From contig DATCBU010000054.1 in the NCBI GenBank assembly GCA_036511675.1, positions 12,836 to 76,835 of the forward strand: 64,000 nucleotides of DNA, in the 5' to 3' direction. Under the pieces are notes generated by a model. It had not been told where the DNA came from and ran no database searches. It saw nothing but the letters and a program-made list of their open reading frames with translations. The translations under genes and the position numbers were made by a program. Position 1 is the stretch's first letter; each line of letters begins with the position of its first letter. Below are positions 7,325 through 15,794 of the stretch, piece by piece. Origin of the DNA: Chersky-840 sp036511675 (GTDB taxonomy: Bacteria; Actinomycetota; Acidimicrobiia; Acidimicrobiales; UBA8190).

Positions 7325-8515
7325 TTACGCGTCCCGCGTCATCATTCGCCACGCGCCGAGGACGGTCCACACCACCAGCCAGGCGACGATGACACCCGCA
7401 GCCACGGTCTTTGATTCCGGGACGAGCAGCGACGTCCCTCGGCCCCCGTCGGGGCCCCCACCGCCTCCGAACACAAAACCCAGGCCGTTCGGCTCCAGAT
7501 GGGCCACGGCAAGGCCGACCACCGATCGTTGGAGGTTGATCAGATGGGGGAGATGGGCGCGTGACAGGATCGGGGTGAGGATGATCTCGAGGACGATCAT
7601 GATGATCACCGCCACCGTCCTCTGTCCGATCAGCGATCCGAGGCCGAGGCCGACCATGAAGCCGACGACAGCCTCGAGGCCGATCCACAACCCGGTTTTG
7701 ATCATCAGCGAGTCCGACGGATACAGGAACTGTCGGGTGTAATCGGCATAATCCATCCCGGCGATGAGGCTGGCCGCATCTTTGATCTGGGTCGGGGAAG
7801 CCGGAGGAGGGCCCTGGAACCCCGGAGGTTGTTTGACGATCGCCGGCCCGCCGTTGGGGCCGTTGCCACATGGAACGCTGTTCACTGCCGCCGCGATCGG
7901 AGAATTCGGTCCGATCCTGAAGCCGAAGTTGCAGATCACCTCGTCCGCATTGTCGGCAGCCCAGCTCTCGAGGCCGGCGCGTGACAGGTTGACGGGCACG
8001 TTCACACCGTTGAAGTTGAGCCGGGTGGGCGCGGCGAACACGCACACCGCGCACACGATGGTGAAACCCACGGCCACCAGGGGAAGGATGATGGCCAATC
8101 CGGCAGGGATCCGGGCCAGGTAGATCGCCAATCGGGATCGGCCCGTCACCACCAGGTGCCGGAACATCCCCTCGGTGAGGTCGATCGATCCCGCCGTGGC
8201 GCCCAGCGTGGCAGCCACGATGAACCCGAAGACGTACAACACCCCGGCCACCAGGCCCGTGAAAACGGTGTAGCCGCCGGCCGGGCCGTACGAGTGGGGA
8301 GCGAAGGCGTGGAGCAGCAGTCTGATGACGAGGAAGACCGTGGGGATGCCGATGGTGACGAGCATCAGGGCCACCATGAGCCCACGCCGCTTTCGCAGCT
8401 CCATGAATCTGGTGGCGATCATGGCGCCGGTGGGAACCCACGATCCTCGGCGGTCGTGCCTCGCACCCCGGGGGGCGACCTGCGGCGCGGCGGGCTGGTT
8501 GGAGACAGTCGTCAC
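7325..8515 (-). CDS. ABC-2 type transporter permease
   Basis: 396 aa. The GTG start at 8515 lies inside the stop of the ATP-binding gene (GTGA overlap), so the two are translationally coupled. Seen: a cytoplasmic N-terminus of about 40 aa, a first membrane segment LMVALMLVTIGIPTVFLVI, a two-helix block (about 90-150), a large extracytoplasmic loop (about 160-270) with two Cys, then three or four further helices and a C-terminal helix. This is the layout of ABC-2 permeases that work with BcrA-like ATPases. Probably an exporter of a lipid or an antimicrobial; substrate unknown. Divergent PadR regulation is suggested by the neighbouring gene and operator. Confidence 0.85.
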   Translation of the reverse strand: MTTVSNQPAAPQVAPRGARHDRRGSWVPTGAMIATRFMELRKRRGLMVALMLVTIGIPTVFLVIRLLLHAFAPHSYGPAGGYTVFTGLVAGVLYVFGFIVAATLGATAGSIDLTEGMFRHLVVTGRSRLAIYLARIPAGLAIILPLVAVGFTIVCAVCVFAAPTRLNFNGVNVPVNLSRAGLESWAADNADEVICNFGFRIGPNSPIAAAVNSVPCGNGPNGGPAIVKQPPGFQGPPPASPTQIKDAASLIAGMDYADYTRQFLYPSDSLMIKTGLWIGLEAVVGFMVGLGLGSLIGQRTVAVIIMIVLEIILTPILSRAHLPHLINLQRSVVGLAVAHLEPNGLGFVFGGGGGPDGGRGTSLLVPESKTVAAGVIVAWLVVWTVLGAWRMMTRDA

Positions 8516-9489
8516 TCGGTGGCCCCCAATCGACTCGTCACCTGCAAGAACCACGATTCGAGCGAGGCTTGGATCTGCTGGAGCCGGTACACCGAGATCC
8601 CCCCTTCGACGAGCACACGGTTGATCTCGGCGATGACGTCTCGGGCTGTCCCCGCCGGCAGCTCGATGCCCAGTCCCAGCTGGCCCACTTGGATGTTGGC
8701 CCCGATGGTGGTGGCGTCCAGCAGCGCACGGGCTCGATCCGGCTCGGAGCATTCGACCTGGAGTGCCAGCGATGCCCCCGCCAGCAGTTCGGATATCGGT
8801 CCCTGACGGATGATGTTGCCCCGGTCCACGATGGCCACCGCATCGCAGGTCCGCTCGACTTCGTCGAGAAGGTGCGACGACAGCACGACGGTGCGGCCCT
8901 CGGCCACCAGGGAGAGGATCATGTCGCGCATTTCGTGCATACCGGCCGGATCGAGTCCGTTCATCGGCTCGTCGAGGATCAGGAGTTGGGGGTCCCCGAT
9001 CAGGCAGGCGGCCACGCCGAGGCGCTGGCGCATACCCATCGAGTACTTCGACACCCGGTCATCGGCGCGATGGAGGATTCCCACCCTCTCGAGCGACGGC
9101 GTGATGCGATCTCGCGCCGCCGGCTGGCGCGCCGCGGCGAGAAGCTGGAGGTTCTGGCGCCCTGTCAGATGGCCGTGGAACCGGGGCTCGTCAACGATGG
9201 CCCCGACCCGCGCCAGCGCCGCGGCGCGCTGTTTGGGGACGGGGTACCCGAGCAGCGACATCGTGCCCGCGTCGGCGTGGGTCAGTCCCAGCAGCACCCG
9301 GATGAGCGTGGTCTTGCCCGCGCCGTTGGGGCCGAGGTACCCGAACGCGCATCCCCGAGGAATGAGGAGCTCGACACCGTTGACGGCGATGTTCTCGCCG
9401 AAACGTTTGGTCAGTCCGTGGGTCTCGACGGCCCATTGGCTGTCGGCGGCCAGCGTCGGGGGGGAGTCGGGCAGCGTGGTCGTGGTCAT
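8512..9489 (-). CDS. ABC transporter ATP-binding protein (BcrA/DrrA-like)
   Basis: 325 aa from the ATG at 9489 (AGGGAAG about 12 bases upstream). Walker A GPNGAGKTT (about 55), signature YSMGMRQRLG in the form usual for ABC-2 partners, Walker B LLILDEPMNGLDPAG, and the H-loop SSHLLDEVE are all intact. The C-terminal 90 aa carry the accessory region typical of drug or lipid exporters of this class. It powers the permease encoded immediately downstream with a four-base overlap. It is divergent from a PadR-type repressor across a 140-base gap holding an inverted repeat, so induction by the exported compound is a reasonable inference. Confidence 0.93.
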   Translation of the reverse strand: MTTTTLPDSPPTLAADSQWAVETHGLTKRFGENIAVNGVELLIPRGCAFGYLGPNGAGKTTLIRVLLGLTHADAGTMSLLGYPVPKQRAAALARVGAIVDEPRFHGHLTGRQNLQLLAAARQPAARDRITPSLERVGILHRADDRVSKYSMGMRQRLGVAACLIGDPQLLILDEPMNGLDPAGMHEMRDMILSLVAEGRTVVLSSHLLDEVERTCDAVAIVDRGNIIRQGPISELLAGASLALQVECSEPDRARALLDATTIGANIQVGQLGLGIELPAGTARDVIAEINRVLVEGGISVYRLQQIQASLESWFLQVTSRLGATE

Positions 9490-9604
9490 CGGATGCTCAT
9501 CTTCCCTCGCCGATCGTCCTGGGTGGCCGCGACTTTCGATCGCTGAGGCCAAATTTCCTGCCGGCCCCGATCTCTCGATCGGCCCCGACGGCTGCCTTGC
9601 AGAG

Positions 9605-9626
9605 CAAGATAGCAGACGCTACCTTG
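9605..9626. promoter_or_regulatory. Inverted repeat upstream of padR-like gene (candidate operator)
   Basis: CAAGATAGC-(AGAC)-GCTACCTTG: nine-base arms with one mismatch and a four-base spacer. It ends six bases before the ATG of the PadR-family gene and faces the divergent ABC operon. PadR proteins bind short dyads in their own promoters; binding here is inferred. Confidence 0.5.
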
Positions 9627-9632
9627 TAATGC

Positions 9633-9986
9633 ATGGGTAACGCGGAGGGGCGCAGGAGCCAGCTGCTCCGGGGCGTCCTCGACCTCTGCCTTCTGGCGGT
9701 GATGGGGGACGGCCCGGCGTATGGCTACGAGATGACCAAGCGGCTCCGGGCGCGTGGCCTCTCCATCGTCGGGGAGGGGTCGATCTATCCCCTTCTGGGC
9801 AGGCTGGAGCGCGACGGCCTGGTGGAGACCCATCGGGCCGCGAGCAACGGGGGCCCGCCCCGGAAGTACTACAGCCTCTCGCCCGAGGGTGAGCGGGCGC
9901 TGGAGGCCGGTGTCAGCGAATGGCAAGCGGCGCGCGACGCCGTCGATGGTGCACTGGGTCTGGTCAAAGCGGAGGTAATGCCGTGA
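9633..9986 (+). CDS. PadR-family transcriptional regulator
   Basis: 117 aa. N-terminal winged helix with the PadR hallmark pattern LRGVLDLCLLAVMGDGPAYGYEM (split, residues 12-34), then GSIYPLLGRLERDGLVE and the wing GGPPRKYYSLSPEGERAL. A short C-terminal dimerisation helix follows. It normally represses in the absence of a ligand, often controlling a divergent efflux system, which matches the ABC pair on the other strand. Its stop overlaps the start of the next gene. A candidate operator overlaps its own promoter, and little or no leader is visible. Confidence 0.9.
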   Translation: MGNAEGRRSQLLRGVLDLCLLAVMGDGPAYGYEMTKRLRARGLSIVGEGSIYPLLGRLERDGLVETHRAASNGGPPRKYYSLSPEGERALEAGVSEWQAARDAVDGALGLVKAEVMP

Positions 9987-10582
9987 GTCAGTTCGTCGAT
10001 GAGTGCCGCCGGGAGTGGCGACGCCTCGGAGTCCCCGATCCCATCGCCAACGAGATGGCGGCCGACCTGACGGCCGATCTCGAAGAGGCCGAGGCCGAAG
10101 GAGGCACGGCCGAAGACGTGCTCGGGAACAGTGCATTCGACCCTCGTCGGTTCGCGGCGGCGTGGGCCGCAGCTCGAGGTGTCACGAGTCCGCCCACCCT
10201 CGACAGTCCGTCTCGCTGGCGCCGACCCATGGCGATCGCTCTCCCTGCCCTGGTGGGCGTGCTGGTCGTCGGCGCTGGCCTGCTCCTTCTCGTGGGTCGC
10301 CGCAGTAGCGCCTTTGCCGTCGTCACTCACCGGATCGTCGCTGGGCCCGGGCCGATCCGGCTCTTCGGCCCTGGTGCGGGGCGGATCGTGATCCCCGGTC
10401 CGCTGGGCCGGACATTCGTGGGGTCCGGAGTGGCAGGCGTCGATGTCCATCCCCTTGCCGTGTTGCTCCTTTTCGTTGGCCTCGGTGGCCTCGGGTTGCT
10501 GGCTGTCCTGTACTGGTCGTTCTTTTCCGGCTCTCGCCGGTACCGCCGACACGATGGGCCGCGGACCCCGGGCTGGAACTGA
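9983..10582 (+). CDS. HAAS/DUF1700-like membrane protein paired with PadR
   Basis: 199 aa from a GTG at 9983 that overlaps the PadR stop (GTGA). Residues 1-65 are a helical cytoplasmic domain (VDECRREWRRLGVP, then MAADLTADLEEAEAEG and EDVLGNSAFDPRRFA), matching the HAAS/DUF1700 module often encoded next to PadR genes. Two hydrophobic segments follow (about 80-105 and 155-180) around an exported loop of about 50 aa. The known association with PadR suggests a membrane-linked sensor or modulator of the same response. A strong hairpin follows the stop, so the operon probably ends here. Confidence 0.7.
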   Translation: MSQFVDECRREWRRLGVPDPIANEMAADLTADLEEAEAEGGTAEDVLGNSAFDPRRFAAAWAAARGVTSPPTLDSPSRWRRPMAIALPALVGVLVVGAGLLLLVGRRSSAFAVVTHRIVAGPGPIRLFGPGAGRIVIPGPLGRTFVGSGVAGVDVHPLAVLLLFVGLGGLGLLAVLYWSFFSGSRRYRRHDGPRTPGWN

Positions 10583-10596
10583 CAGGCCAACCAGCC

Positions 10597-10623
10597 GTCT
10601 CCCTGCCTGGACGCCAGGGAGAC
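10597..10623 (+). terminator. Hairpin after the padR operon
   Basis: GTCTCCCTG (10597-10605) pairs perfectly with CAGGGAGAC (10615-10623) around a nine-base loop, 14 bases after the stop of the HAAS-like gene. No T-run follows, as is common in high-GC actinobacteria. Confidence 0.5.
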
Positions 10624-10730
10624 CCGCCATCGACTCCACCGAAGAATCCGGCACGACCGGTTGAAGCTGCCGGCCCGACGTGCCGATACAGGTGCTGATG
10701 GGATCACCGCGTCTCTGTCGGAGGCGATCG

Positions 10731-12059
10731 ATGCGTTCGAAGCTGGCAACTCTGAAGATTCCGGTCAAGACGTTGGGGGCCCTTCTCCTCCTGGTGTGTC
10801 TTGGCTACGTGTCGTTGTCAGCCGATGCCGCTCTCGCTGGGGCGGCGACCCAGGGCGACCAGATCGCGGCGTTTGCCGCTTCACAAGCCAACGTCCCCTA
10901 CTGCGACGGCGGGGGGGACATCAACGGCCCCACCAACGGTGGAGTGGTCGAACCCGGATGCGGGCCCGGCGTCAGAGGCTACGACTGCATGAGCCTGGTC
11001 CAGTACGCGGTGTACCAGGCGACAGGGATCGCGCTGCCCAACTACGGGGCCCAACCGAGCGGCGTCGGAGTCTTTCTCGCCCCTCAAGCGACGATCGCCG
11101 AGGACACCGCCGACCTCCTGCCAGGCGACGCCGTTTTCTGGGGAGGGAGTGGCATCAACGGCTTCGCCCATTCGGGGATCTACGCCGGTGGTGGGAACGT
11201 TTGGGATGCCATCGGCGTCAATCAGCCTGTCCAACTGCACACGATGACGTATCTGCGATCCGTGTACAGCTACGACGGCGCCATGAGGTTCTGGGGCACT
11301 GGAGCCGCGTCAGGCGGTCTTGTGGCTCCGGTCGTCGGCATGGCGTCGACTCCGAACGGGAACGGCTACTGGTTGACCGATGCGTCGGGTGGAGTGGCCG
11401 CCTACGGCTCTGCCGTCAACGACGGCTCGATGGCCGGTCACCATGTGGTGGCTCCCATTGCCCACATCGTCTCGACGCCGGACGGCGGGGGCTACTGGCT
11501 GGTGGCGGCTGACGGGGGCATCTTCTCCTTCGGCGACGCCCCGTTCTACGGATCGATGGGTGGTCGGCGACTCGATGCCCCGGTGGTGGGCATGGCGCCC
11601 ACTCCGGACGGCGGGGGTTACTGGCTGGTGGCGGCTGACGGGGGGATCTTCTCCTTCGGCGACGCCCCGTTCTACGGATCGATGGGTGGTCGGCGACTCA
11701 ATTCCCCGGTGGTGGGCATGAGTGCCGACGATGCCACCGGGGGCTATTGGGAGGTGGCCTCCGACGGGGGGATCTTCTCCTTCGGGGCGCCGTTCCTGGG
11801 CAGCACCGGAGGCATGCACCTGAGCCGACCCGTCAACGGGATGACTGCGCTCGCCAACGGGCAGGGGTATTGGTTCGTCGCCTCCGACGGGGGGGTCTTC
11901 TCCGAGGGAAGTGCCCCGTACCACGGGTCGATGGGTGGAAAGTCGCTCAACGCTCCCGTTGTCGGCATGGCCGCGGCCGACTCGACCGGGGGCTACTGGT
12001 TGGTGGCCTCTGACGGCGGCGTGTTCAGTTTCGGCGCTCCCTTCTACGGTGTCGGGTAG
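10731..12059 (+). CDS. Secreted NlpC/P60 peptidase with C-terminal SFG beta-propeller-like repeats
   Basis: 442 aa. The start is the ATG preceded by GGAGG at six bases. Signal peptide about residues 1-40 (VKTLGALLLLVCLGYVSLSA). The NlpC/P60 domain (about 45-195) has Cys in GVRGYDCMSLVQ and His in GFAHSGIYAGGG, the expected catalytic pair for cutting peptidoglycan stem peptides. From about residue 205 there are six repeats of about 40 aa of the form VVGM..TPDGGGYWLVA.DGGIFSFGDAPFYGSMGG, a repeat characteristic of Acidimicrobiia secreted proteins and probably a propeller. Two repeat units are almost identical in DNA. It lies alone between a terminator and a convergent secreted-protein gene. Likely role: cell-wall turnover with wall or polymer binding by the repeats. 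Confidence 0.88.
   Translation: MRSKLATLKIPVKTLGALLLLVCLGYVSLSADAALAGAATQGDQIAAFAASQANVPYCDGGGDINGPTNGGVVEPGCGPGVRGYDCMSLVQYAVYQATGIALPNYGAQPSGVGVFLAPQATIAEDTADLLPGDAVFWGGSGINGFAHSGIYAGGGNVWDAIGVNQPVQLHTMTYLRSVYSYDGAMRFWGTGAASGGLVAPVVGMASTPNGNGYWLTDASGGVAAYGSAVNDGSMAGHHVVAPIAHIVSTPDGGGYWLVAADGGIFSFGDAPFYGSMGGRRLDAPVVGMAPTPDGGGYWLVAADGGIFSFGDAPFYGSMGGRRLNSPVVGMSADDATGGYWEVASDGGIFSFGAPFLGSTGGMHLSRPVNGMTALANGQGYWFVASDGGVFSEGSAPYHGSMGGKSLNAPVVGMAAADSTGGYWLVASDGGVFSFGAPFYGVG
11481..11726 (+). repeat. Near-identical 126-bp tandem units within the propeller region
   Basis: Units starting at 11481 and 11607 (offset 126 bp, 42 codons) match over about 115 bases with only a handful of differences, most silent. 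The outer repeats have diverged much further. This indicates a recent in-frame duplication or gene conversion. Confidence 0.8.
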
Positions 12060-12112
12060 ATCGGGGCACCAACCAGTGGCACGTGTCGCGGCGCGCCGGT
12101 CCCTTGTGGTCC

Positions 12113-13285
12113 CTAGCTGGGTGACGGGGCCAGACAACCTTGCAGGGCTTGCCACAATTGGCCGGCGCTGCCCTGAGTCCCAACAGGTGATGCCGAAGCC
12201 GTGGTAACTGGTGGTGCCGTGCAAGCCAATCCGGCCTCGATGCTCTGGGCGTCCACTTCGAGCCCTGCAAGAGCCTGTTTCTCCGTCGCGTCCGCGGCAT
12301 CCATCAAGGACGTGATCTGGGTGACAGATGCTTGTGCTCCCCGTCGCTTCGAGACCGCGATCCTGACAGCCTTCTGGGCGAAGTCGTAGGGCTCGGTCAG
12401 GCGAGCGGCAGCGATGTCCAGGTAATATTGGCCAATCGAGTCTCGTTGGTCGGGTGCGCCCAACATCGGAACGCTCGATTCGAAACGCGACGCCGCGCCA
12501 CTGGTGTAGTCCTCGAGGGCGAGCCGGCGAAGGGCACGGGTCGCCCTCGAGAGTGCGCTCTTGGCGACAAACACGTTGCGGTCCGACAAGGCGAGCTGTG
12601 CGTTCTTCGATGCAAGTCGCTCCTGATCCAATGCGGTCACCGAAGCATCGGCCTGGTAGGACCGCAAGTCGGCACCGGTGTTCGAATAGCTCGTCAGCGG
12701 TCCGTGCAGCTGACCTGCCCTGCCCTTGAGGAGAGCCTCGACGATCTCGCCGGCCAGTATTTGATTGGCGTAACAAGGGATCCCGCCTTCCGAGGGCGCA
12801 CACCATGGGCTCTGGTCGACGTCGAAGAGAAAGACCGCGGGCACAGAGACGTCACCCGCCAATAGGGCCGACACGATCGGAGCCATGCTGGGCTGGAGCA
12901 GCGCCGCCACCGTCGCTGCGCAGCCGCTCGCCCACGTGGTGAATGCCGGAAAGCCATCCGAGGACATCACCGCGGCAAGGGGGGCACCGTTCGAGTCGGT
13001 CACCTGGCGGGCGTTGAACGGATTGTATGCGGCGGAGTTGTTGGTGGAGCCACCTTCAACGACCTGCCATTCGTCGAGGTCGGCAACGTTGTCCGGCGTC
13101 ACCGGTGCATTGACGCCCTCGAGGACACAGTTCTCCCACCCAGGGGGCAGAGCTGTCCCAATGCCTGGTCCAGGCCCGGGGTTCGGTGCCGGTGTAGCGC
13201 CGATCGGCGCAGCGACACCAACGACACTGAGCACCACGACAGTCAATGCGATGCCCAACCGGACGTGACCGAACGGGGGTGTCAT
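12113..13285 (-). CDS. Secreted protein, possible lytic-transglycosylase-like domain plus coiled coil
   Basis: 390 aa from the ATG at 13285 (a TTG at 13306 would add 7 aa). Signal peptide to about residue 30 (LTVVVLSVVGVAAPIGA), then a Pro/Gly linker. The pattern WQVVEGGSTNNSAAYNPFNA, later GFPAFTTWASGCAATVAALL and LLAGDVS, resembles secreted actinobacterial proteins with a lysozyme/transglycosylase-like fold (NPL..T, then Y.S...G..AT...L). The catalytic residue cannot be fixed, so the enzymatic call is inference. Residues about 225-330 are helical, probably coiled coil, with an Ala/Lys/Arg-rich composition. It is convergent with the NlpC/P60 gene, so two envelope-acting proteins sit tail to tail. 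Confidence 0.7.
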   Translation of the reverse strand: MTPPFGHVRLGIALTVVVLSVVGVAAPIGATPAPNPGPGPGIGTALPPGWENCVLEGVNAPVTPDNVADLDEWQVVEGGSTNNSAAYNPFNARQVTDSNGAPLAAVMSSDGFPAFTTWASGCAATVAALLQPSMAPIVSALLAGDVSVPAVFLFDVDQSPWCAPSEGGIPCYANQILAGEIVEALLKGRAGQLHGPLTSYSNTGADLRSYQADASVTALDQERLASKNAQLALSDRNVFVAKSALSRATRALRRLALEDYTSGAASRFESSVPMLGAPDQRDSIGQYYLDIAAARLTEPYDFAQKAVRIAVSKRRGAQASVTQITSLMDAADATEKQALAGLEVDAQSIEAGLACTAPPVTTASASPVGTQGSAGQLWQALQGCLAPSPS

Positions 13286-13352
13286 CGGCGTCGCTTCAAG
13301 AGGCAACCGGCATCTTCAGTCGTCGAGGGTTCAGGGATCGAATGACGCTCGG

Positions 13353-14048
13353 TCAGCCTGGCCGAATGACATCTCGCCGGTCAAGGGCCCCTCGTGACGA
13401 GCCGCAGCTCGTCATCGACTTTTCCGGCAGGAGACGATCCAATACCGTGTGATCCCCGACCGCTTCGAGTCCGTGGTCCTGCGCCTCGCGTAGGGATGCG
13501 TGACCGGAGAGCACGGCCAGGATGAGCGATGGCGGCCCACTCAGCACGAGATCGGGTGCGGGTGCGGTGCCGACACGGGTGCGGATGACGCCGTCGGCCA
13601 CCTCGACCACCGCGGGCTGATCGGTGCTGCGCAGCTCGATCGAGACCGGCGGCCCCGTCGGACTGCGGTCCCGGAGAAAGAGCGAGACGGGGAACGCGAA
13701 CCAGTGGCTCCGGAACTCGTCGCCCTCGTCCTGCTGCGCCATGAAGCGTGTCCCCCAGCCGCCGAGGGCGTCGAGAACCGGTGCGAGCTCCGCCCCGGCC
13801 TCGGTGAGATGGAACAGCGTCGTGGCCACCGGGGGCGGCGCCGCCTCCCGCCGGAGCAGGGCGGCCGCTTCGAGCTGGCGGAGGCGATCTGCCAGCAGGT
13901 TGGTGGCGATGCCGGGAAGCCCGTTGCGGAGGTCGGTGTAGCGACAGGGGCCCTGCACGATCAGCTCCCGGACGATCAGCAAGGTCCACCGATCGCCCAC
14001 CACATCGAGCGCCTTGGCCACCGAGCAGTACTGCCCGTACGTCCGCAT
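13353..14048 (-). CDS. HxlR-family regulator with C-terminal SCP2-like domain
   Basis: 231 aa. Residues 1-95 are an HxlR winged helix: the YGQYCSVAKALDVVGDRWTL signature, then RYTDLRNGLPGIATNLLADRL and the wing. Residues about 120-210 (VSIELRSTDQPAVVEVADG and DLVLSGPPSLILAVLSG) resemble the sterol-carrier/SCP2-like module sometimes fused to these regulators, which may bind a hydrophobic ligand. The gene is divergent from an MFS exporter, and the 77-base gap contains two spaced CTTGA...TTCAAC elements. The inferred role is ligand-responsive repression of that exporter and of itself. Confidence 0.88.
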   Translation of the reverse strand: MRTYGQYCSVAKALDVVGDRWTLLIVRELIVQGPCRYTDLRNGLPGIATNLLADRLRQLEAAALLRREAAPPPVATTLFHLTEAGAELAPVLDALGGWGTRFMAQQDEGDEFRSHWFAFPVSLFLRDRSPTGPPVSIELRSTDQPAVVEVADGVIRTRVGTAPAPDLVLSGPPSLILAVLSGHASLREAQDHGLEAVGDHTVLDRLLPEKSMTSCGSSRGALDRRDVIRPG

Positions 14049-14071
14049 GACCTCAGCGTAACCCCTCTTTG

Positions 14072-14107
14072 CTTGATATTCAACAGTTATTACTTGACTT
14101 ATTCAAC
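14072..14107. promoter_or_regulatory. Paired dyad elements between HxlR and MFS genes (candidate operator)
   Basis: CTTGATATTCAAC (14072-14084) and CTTGACTTATTCAAC (14093-14107) are two copies of the dyad TTGA...TCAA separated by eight bases, in an AT-rich patch between divergent genes. This is a plausible binding site for two HxlR dimers. Confidence 0.5.
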
Positions 14108-14125
14108 TTCGGAGATGACCATGGT

Positions 14126-15715
14126 GTGGTGCGGTCCAAGCCGATGATCCTCGTGGCACTGCTCCTGCCCTCGTTCGCCATCAACCTCGACACCACCATG
14201 GTCAACGTGGCGCTGCCCACTCTGGTGCGCGAGCTGCACGCCTCGACCAGCCAGCTCCAATGGGTCGTCGACGCCTACAACCTGGTCTTCGCCGCCCTGT
14301 TGCTCACCGCCGGGAGCCTCTCGGACCGCCTGGGCCGCAAAGGGATGCTGCTGTCGGGACTGGCGGTGTTCGGCTCGGCCAGCGTCATCGGGGGATTCAC
14401 CACGAGCCCGGCGCAGCTCATCGCCGTGCGGTCCGTGATGGGCCTGGGGGCGGCGATGGTCTTCCCCGCCACCTTGTCGCTCATCGCCAACGTCTTCACC
14501 GAACGACGGGAACGGGCCGCGGCCATCGGCCTGTGGGGGGCGAGCGCCGGTGTCGCCATCGCCCTCGGGCCGATCGTGGGGGGCTGGCTCCTGGAGCATT
14601 TCTCGTGGGGAAGCATCTTCGTCGCCATGGGTCCCGTCGCCGCGGTCGGTGCTCTGCTGGCGGCGCTGAGCGTCCCGACGTCCAAGGACCCCGATGCGGC
14701 TCGGATCGACCTCCCCGGCCTGGTGCTCTCGACCGGCGCCATGGCCGTGCTGGTCTTCACGGTGATCGAGGCGCCCACCTACGGATGGGCCGATGCCCGC
14801 AGCACTGTCGGGTTCGTGGCGTCGGCGGTGCTGGTCGCCGCATTCATCGCGTGGGAGCGTCGCGTCCTGCAACCGATGCTCGACGTCCGCCTGTTCCGCA
14901 ACATGCGGTTCAGCGCCGCCAGCAGCTCAGTGACGGTGGCCTTCTTCACCTTGTTCGGGTTCATCTTCCTCATGACCCAGTACTTCCAGTTCATCCGGGG
15001 GTACGGACCACTCTCCACCGGTGTCCACCTCCTGCCGGTGGCGCTGTCGGTCGGTGTCGGTTCGATCGTCGGGACCAAGGTGGCCGTCCGAGTGGGCACC
15101 AAACTCGTCGTCACCACCGGGCTCATCGCTATGACGGTCTTCTACATCTGGGTGGCCGCCTCGTTGACCACGACTATCGGCTACGGCGTGATCTCGATAC
15201 AGATGGTGCTCTACGGGCTGGGCATGGGCTTCACTTCTGCGCCCGCCACCGAGTCCATCATGGGCGCCGTCTCCACCCGGCACGCCGGCATCGGATCGGC
15301 GGTCAACGACGCCACGCGCCTGCTCGGTGGCACCCTGGGTGTGGCCGTCATCGGGAGTGTCTACGCCTCGCTCTACAACGCCCGGCTCACCGCCGCCCTG
15401 CCCGCCCTCCCGGGCCGTGTGTCGGCCGTGGTCCACCAATCGGTCGGCGCCGCCTTCACCGTGTCCAGCCAAATGAGCGCCGCCGGGCACGGCGCGACCG
15501 GGGCGGCGATCCACCACGCCGCTTCCCAGGCGTTTCTCCATGGCCTGAGCATCGGGTGCCTGGTGGCCGGGGGTGTGGCCGTGGCCGGAGCGGTCCTGGC
15601 CGTGGCGTTCCTCCCCGCCCAACCCCCGAGTCGTCCCGCCGGGGACGTCGAGGAGCAGACACCGGACGCCGAACTTCTCGAGTACGTCCCCTTCGTCGCA
15701 CCCGCCGACGCCTGA
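14126..15715 (+). CDS. MFS multidrug exporter, DHA2 (EmrB/QacA) family
   Basis: 529 aa from a GTG at 14126 (GGAG 11 bases upstream); GTG 14129 or ATG 14144 are alternatives. About 14 membrane helices. Family motifs: LDTTMVNVALPTL in helix 1 (motif D1), GSLSDRLGRKGML in loop 2-3 (motif A) and the helix-5 motif ALGPIVGGWLLE (motif C), which marks drug/H+ antiporters. An acidic C-terminal tail of about 35 aa follows. The inner-membrane exporter uses the proton gradient. It is divergent from the HxlR regulator and most likely controlled by it. Substrate not predictable. Confidence 0.9.
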   Translation: MVRSKPMILVALLLPSFAINLDTTMVNVALPTLVRELHASTSQLQWVVDAYNLVFAALLLTAGSLSDRLGRKGMLLSGLAVFGSASVIGGFTTSPAQLIAVRSVMGLGAAMVFPATLSLIANVFTERRERAAAIGLWGASAGVAIALGPIVGGWLLEHFSWGSIFVAMGPVAAVGALLAALSVPTSKDPDAARIDLPGLVLSTGAMAVLVFTVIEAPTYGWADARSTVGFVASAVLVAAFIAWERRVLQPMLDVRLFRNMRFSAASSSVTVAFFTLFGFIFLMTQYFQFIRGYGPLSTGVHLLPVALSVGVGSIVGTKVAVRVGTKLVVTTGLIAMTVFYIWVAASLTTTIGYGVISIQMVLYGLGMGFTSAPATESIMGAVSTRHAGIGSAVNDATRLLGGTLGVAVIGSVYASLYNARLTAALPALPGRVSAVVHQSVGAAFTVSSQMSAAGHGATGAAIHHAASQAFLHGLSIGCLVAGGVAVAGAVLAVAFLPAQPPSRPAGDVEEQTPDAELLEYVPFVAPADA

Positions 15716-15794
15716 CACGCACTTCCCACCACGGTCACGGTCCGTCTCGATCGACCCGAGCCGTCGGCCGCTCGATTAGAACAGGGGACGAGTT

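Noticed and set aside
10583..10730. c-di-AMP (ydaO-type) riboswitch before the NlpC/P60 gene
   Set aside because: Conserved core elements not found; the hairpin fits a terminator of the upstream operon.
11481..11726. CRISPR-like or mobile repeat
   Set aside because: In-frame coding repeats of a propeller-type protein.
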